A stretch of 64,000 nt of DNA from Paracentrotus lividus. Taxonomy: Eukaryota; Echinodermata; Echinoidea; Camarodonta; Echinidae. How positions within the stretch are numbered: position 1 is the first letter of the stretch; the number at the start of each line of letters is the position of its first letter. The DNA lies in the NCBI GenBank assembly GCA_940671915.1, contig CALNVZ010003435.1, forward strand, positions 5,076,413 through 5,140,412, read 5' to 3'. The translations under genes were made by a program, and so were the position numbers. Below the pieces are notes generated by a model. It made no database searches. It was not told the origin of the DNA and saw only the letters and a list, made by a program, of their open reading frames with translations. Positions 59,287 through 64,000 of the stretch are shown in pieces.

Positions 59287-61008
59287 TTACATCATTTTAC
59301 ATGTTTTTGTTTTGTACGCAAAAAGCAACATGCGTTTGTAACATTCAAATTATATTTTGAACACTACGTTGAGAGCTCGGAAACAAACACACATTTGGTC
59401 AAACTGTTGGAATTTTTATAATTTTATTGTAAAATAAAAGGGGAGTAAAATATGCAAAATATATAACATTGACCTGTGACATTATAATGACTTTTCTCCC
59501 TTGACCAAGTAACTTATGAAGTCATGTGAAAGATAATTCCTCAATCATTTTATCATTAAAAAAATTGAAGATTTCCATATAGTTTGCGAAACGTTTGGGC
59601 CCTTTCGACGGACGAATTATCAAGATTATACTGGGGATAAAGTCAAATAAAATAAAATAAAACCGTAGTTATAATAATCATCCGACAATACTACTGTATA
59701 CCTCAACGTAACAAAACACCTTTATCAAATATTCATCGTAAAATTATTTATTGAGGTTTAGGTTCTGGCTTGGTAATAAATTGTGCAAATGCTCGGCTGT
59801 GAAGTGGACGTGTCTGTGAATTGCGGGCGTACAATACAAGTATTCTCGTGTATACCTTTGGCCAAGCTAGAATTACTCTCTCTCCTTCCAGCGTGCAGAA
59901 TAATGAGAGGCCGAAATTGGGGAGGATTCGAATTATCGGGAATTGCTAACGAGACTGATATGACCACTCTACCTTTCGAATCAATTCGTGAAGACGAGGT
60001 AATTGTTACCTGACTTTTATCATCATTCCTGACAGGAGATACTTAAAAATAATTGATAAAGCATTCCTGATTAACCGACAGTACAAACAATGCTCGGATA
60101 TTTTTTCGTGTTCTGAAAAGTCAAACGATCTAGCAGTAAAATCGTGATATTCTAGATTAGAAATGAAAAGCAGAAGAACATGTTTTTGGATTCTAAATGA
60201 CACCAGCCGCCTTCTTGTTACCGTTGTTTTTAAATTATGTAAAAATTCATTTTGAAACAGTCATACAAAACAACCAATAAGTAGAAATCTATGCCTGTAC
60301 CGTATATTTGCGAGAGCCAAAAGGTTATTTAATATGTTTTAAATGATAGTACCTTTCTTGGCCTCAAAACTAAACTACAGATAAATATTAAAGGATAATA
60401 CTCTTGAACAGGATCATTATAGTTTAGCATAAACCAACCATGAGCAATACAACCAAAATCTTTATTATGTATGTATCATATTAATGTTTGGTTATTGATT
60501 AGCCGGAAAAGTTTTAATGAACCAAACTTTAGAACGTAGGCCGACTCTGTGAAAAAAAGGTCTTTTTTTAATATTTTTTTTGAAAGGTAAAGTTAAATGG
60601 GCAAAATGTAATCATGGTAATAGGGTGTAATATGTTCACTTCGGTACCCTACTCTCAGTAGATAATGAGTGAGTTACATGCACACAGGCCGGTGATGGGC
60701 TAAAGTATTTAATAAGAACGAAAAGACAGATTGATGAGGGTTGACATGAACCGTAGAGGGGGTGAGACACACGACAAAACAAAACAAAATCTCACCGCAA
60801 CCCAATAAAATGTCAAAAGAGGAGGATGGGCAAAAACCACATGAGTGCTAACTCTGCATCTCTTGTAAGTCACATAAACTCAAAGATTACTGAGATAGAA
60901 AATATGGCTGTGTTTTCTTCCCATTGAATGACCAGTGGGTACAATGACTTTGCCATTGGAATTTGTCGAATTACCCAGTAGGCTTCGTGGTCAATTTAGT
61001 ACGAGTTC
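59287..61008. other. Long unannotated stretch
   Basis: Frames of 65-76 codons at 59758-60203 occur on both strands with no domain signature. Otherwise the stretch is AT-rich. Confidence 0.4.
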
Positions 61009-61022
61009 GTTGCCTTGGCAAC
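61009..61022. promoter_or_regulatory. Perfect palindromic X-box (RFX-type) site
   Basis: GTTGCCTTGGCAAC is a full two-half-site X-box, the sequence bound by RFX factors that control ciliary genes in animals. There is no recognised gene beside it, so use as a regulatory site is inference. Confidence 0.45.
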
Positions 61023-61867
61023 GGCATCAAAGTTTTAGTGCTAATTTTTGTAATGGGTCCCCGTATAATGCCTCATTGATGGAGTGTGGTATGATAATAG
61101 GCAATAAAGAAACACGGTATACAAAATATAATAATCCACCTGGCTTTTTATTACGATTTTAATCACTTGTTTTTCAGCAATTGAGATTAATGATTTTTTA
61201 TTTTTATTTTTATAAATGACAAATGGGGGCGTCTCTAGAAAAAGAGCAAGGATCTAAATTTTGAGACATACCTGAAGACACTTTCCAAACAGGAAACTTA
61301 ATTTCTTCAATAAAGATGTAATAGTTGCCAACGAGCTGTAACGTAGAAGCGTTTCCAGATTTTTATTGTTTTAGCCTGCGCTTACATCGTTTTCTTTTTT
61401 CGTAGGATGTTCTACCGGACCCCCCAAAAAAAAAAAGAAGATAAGAAACCTATTAAACAACGTAATTTGAAAATAGCTTATCATCTGTGCGATCTTTCTA
61501 TGCAAAACAAGAAGCTGAGTGCTCCAATACCCTCGTTGCAATATCATGGTAAAATTACTCAAATAGTCAGACAGTTCTTAATAAAACTAGGCAGCTTTGT
61601 ATAATCTCTTAATCACAGTATGCCAACATTGTCTCAGTCATGTCAGCTTCGGTCTAAATTTTTATTTGATACGTCCAGTCGAAATTATAGGAAAAAAAAG
61701 AGAAGGGAAGAGCGAGAGATAGAAATAGGAGGCAGAAAAAAAAGATGAATATTAGACAGATATAGATCGAAGCGTTAGATTTTAATCACCCAAAAACCTA
61801 AAATATTGATTAAAACTGCCTCGACCAAGATCGGATAAAAGAGCTGGAAATCACAGACAGTGCAAAA
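61023..61867. other. Non-coding, nothing recognised
   Basis: No feature seen. An A/C homopolymer pair lies at about 61420-61436. Confidence 0.4.
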
Positions 61868-62200
61868 ATGCATTACTGTGTCATTTTCTCAGGAATAATT
61901 ACAAAAATGAAGTAAGATAAGTTTACAAAAATGTGACAAAAATGTAAACGGAGATAACAATGATTGAAACTGCTTTTTGCAATATTACATAAAATATCAA
62001 GTGTCAAAAATGATTCATAAATAATTATAGAAATGCATTAAAGTGTCATTTTCTCAGTACTCAGTAAAAATGAGTGGTTTTGGACAAATAAGTCGAGAAG
62101 TAATGATTGATACTGCCTGAAGAAACATTGGAATGCATCAATTGTCAAATGCATCATGAAGAAAGGCATTAATGTTTCATTCTCTTTCCTCGATAACCGA
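61868..62200 (+). repeat. Degenerate tandem repeat, three units
   Basis: AAATGCATTACTGTGTCATT, AAATGCATTAAAGTGTCATT and AAAGGCATTAATGTTTCATT begin successive units near 61866, 62031 and 62161. Units share AATGATTGA(A/T)ACTGC. Confidence 0.65.
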
Positions 62201-62285
62201 AAGGTAAAATCTGGGTGCAATATGCAAGCTCATCTGGTTGCATCACTAAATTTCTCTTGCATACAGCGTATCACGATGTTCTCCA

Positions 62286-62506
62286 TTGGCGGATCCAGGT
62301 GGGGCGCAGGGGATGTGCCCCCTATAAATATTGAAAACCCTTTCATTAAAAAAATGTACGTGTAAAATCGGAAAATTTGCGAGTTGTGCCCTTTATTTAT
62401 AAATCCTGGATCCGCTAATCGGAAAATTTTCCTCTGCGCCCCCTGTTTTTCAAATTCATCGGGCTGCACCACCCTCTCCCATTTTCAAAATTCTGGATCC
62501 GTTACT
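62286..62506. repeat. Family N repeat, copy 4 (double)
   Basis: Opens TTGGCGGATCCAGG, contains an inner CCTGGATCCGCTAATCGG end at about 62404, and closes TTCTGGATCCGTTACTG, so it looks like one full and one extra end in tandem. Confidence 0.6.
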
Positions 62507-63091
62507 GAGTCCTGTCTAGGTAATGATAATGCGAAGGTGGCCAGAACGTGTTTAGAATAGTGCCCAACCACTTAGATGCATAGACACGCATGCTTTCATC
62601 AACCAAACAGAGGTGGTTAGGCTCTCAGAAGCCACTAGCCCTTATTATTCTTTTCTTCTTTCGCCGAAAGTCGATACTTTCAAAAATATATCAAGTTTGG
62701 CCCTTCTGAGAAAGCTTTTCATCTCATCCTCGAGCTCATGACTTGTATGTAAACCTATATCAGAATTATAGCGCGTAATATGTCTTATTAGGAAATATAG
62801 TTCTCAATCACGGCAATATTGGTTGACGTAAGAAGACCCTATGATTAAATGTAAACGTTATGATAATATTTCTAAACGATATCAAGGCTTTTGATTGTAA
62901 TATGATTTGGATTCAAAATATTGGGCTTAAGTTGCGTAGGCGTAACGTGACACAGGCGTGAGGAAACAGATTTAAAAAAATAATTAGTATAGCGAACTAT
63001 CTTGATATGCATGCATGTATTGCTGATATTTATACGAAATATTCTGTTAGCATTTTATGTTAAAATTATACGTTAGAATCCGTCAATTATG

Positions 63092-63092
<1 letters not shown>
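62507..63092. other. Non-coding, nothing recognised
   Basis: No feature seen before the poly-T tract. Confidence 0.4.

Positions 63093-63158
<66 letters not shown>
63093..63158. repeat. 66-base poly-T tract
   Basis: An uninterrupted T run. On the minus strand it is poly-A and may be the tail of a retroposed sequence lying to its right (63159 onward, minus strand), but none is recognised. The translated Phe-rich frame is an artefact. Confidence 0.9.
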
Positions 63159-63159
<1 letters not shown>

Positions 63160-64000
63160 TCTTTTTTTTACTTCATTTTGACAGCACAGTGCTCATTTTT
63201 ACATTTCAAGCAAAAACAAATCAGAAACAAAAAACGGCGTCTTTCTTCGTGTTCTCATCCACCTTCCATTCCGCTCTGTGCTGTTCGTTCCTATTTTCAT
63301 CGCTTTATATTATTTTCACTTTGTTTCATATCGTACATCTTCTTACAATCTCCAAGCTTCCTTGTTCCATCAATACTGATTTCAATAAAAGACTCTTTAA
63401 TACAGGCCCATAAGAAAAAAAAGAGGAAAGATCATGTAAAAAAGCAATTTTTTTTTTTTTTTTTTTTTTGCTTATCAAATCGAACGACCTTAGCCTACCC
63501 CTATAGCTATTATATGATACTCTTCTTTACGGCCGAAGGTAGAAAAAAAATTTGAACACTCATAGAATAAGATGTGTGTGCATCATAATGATGAAAGGTA
63601 ACCATTAAAATTCTCTTTAAAGCTAAATTGATTGATAATTATGGCGCTTGAGTTAGGAAAGGTTTCTTGGATAAAATATTTGAACCACCATTTCGATTCA
63701 TATCTGAGTTGTAACATTTAAAACGCCATCAATTATCTCGAATTATCTTCATAAATCAGGATTCGTCCTGGAAGCAAATGTTTGTTCATTTTATATGTTT
63801 AAAATTATGGACGTGACGTATGATATTGTTTCAGAAGGACTTTGTTTTTATGATTAGAAAAGAAAGTAATGACCAACTGGTTTCTATTCGTCTCCTTATT
63901 GAGAAAGCAAATTTATAGGGGAGACCGGGTATGGACGTTACAAAATTCACATTTTGGGCCAGATAATTCTAATGAAAGTACTCACACACTCCATTTTGGG
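63159..64000. other. Non-coding to window end
   Basis: A polyadenylation-signal-like AATAAA at about 63384 is followed by an A-rich stretch at about 63414-63423, so a 3' UTR or retroelement end on the + strand is possible. A second T-run lies at 63450-63469. No coding exon recognised. Confidence 0.35.

Noticed and set aside
63057-63555. Two frames of 118 and 132 codons near the window end
   Set aside because: They depend on a 66-base poly-T tract or follow it directly, and show no domain.

Overview
The window looks like non-coding animal DNA. I find one convincing protein-coding host exon, split-gene architecture, AT-rich sequence full of microsatellites, tRNA-headed SINEs, a degraded L1/Tx1-type LINE and many non-autonomous inverted-repeat DNA transposons. 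There are no operons, no ribosome binding sites and no long ORFs. SINE bodies at 24385-24590 and 39640-39960 resemble SINEs I associate with echinoderms, so a sea-urchin-like genome is my best guess. This rests on memory, not on a search. A 135-base N gap (41436-41570) sits in a GA microsatellite, so this is a draft assembly.

Layout. 1-2.9 kb: a purine tract, a short MITE (2060-2260) and the EF-hand exon (2286-2375, minus strand) of a calbindin/secretagogin-like gene. Everything to the right is upstream of that exon on its strand, so it is either a very long intron or 5' flanking DNA. 2.8-15 kb: a TTAA-flanked piggyBac-like MITE and four larger inverted-repeat elements (3732-4293, 8881-9894, 10325-10892, 14047-15016), each filled with copies of its own short word. 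17-21 kb: microsatellites, a roughly 600-base polypyrimidine tract, and a SINE-like insertion with a 12-base target duplication and a 44-bp foldback at its 5' edge. 22.2-24.6 kb: a tandem duplication, a 1.8-kb foldback element with long arms, and a SINE. 28-31 kb: a second MITE copy, a strand-switching minisatellite, and copy 1 of a 946-bp TIR element. 33.5-38 kb: the LINE relic. 38.6-40.5 kb: degenerate repeats, a SINE, and a short minus-strand peptide resembling the HxxHH motif of alkylglycerol monooxygenase. 42.4-44 kb: an older foldback element. 49.6-50.2 kb: a mariner-like MITE apparently inserted in a SINE. 52.4-54.6 kb: a 1.27-kb inverted-repeat element, a 48-bp tandem repeat and another MITE. 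57.5-58.6 kb: copy 2 of the 946-bp element, carrying a truncated LINE end with a foldback. The rest holds short MITEs, degenerate repeats and poly-T.

There is no cooperating set of genes. The most interesting content is mobile-element biology. Several unrelated families share one architecture: TA or short-TSD flanks, short terminal inverted repeats, and dense family-specific words inside. Separately, two retro-insertions begin with an inverted copy of their own sequence starting at the insertion boundary. All coordinates of repeats were read by eye and may be off by a few bases.
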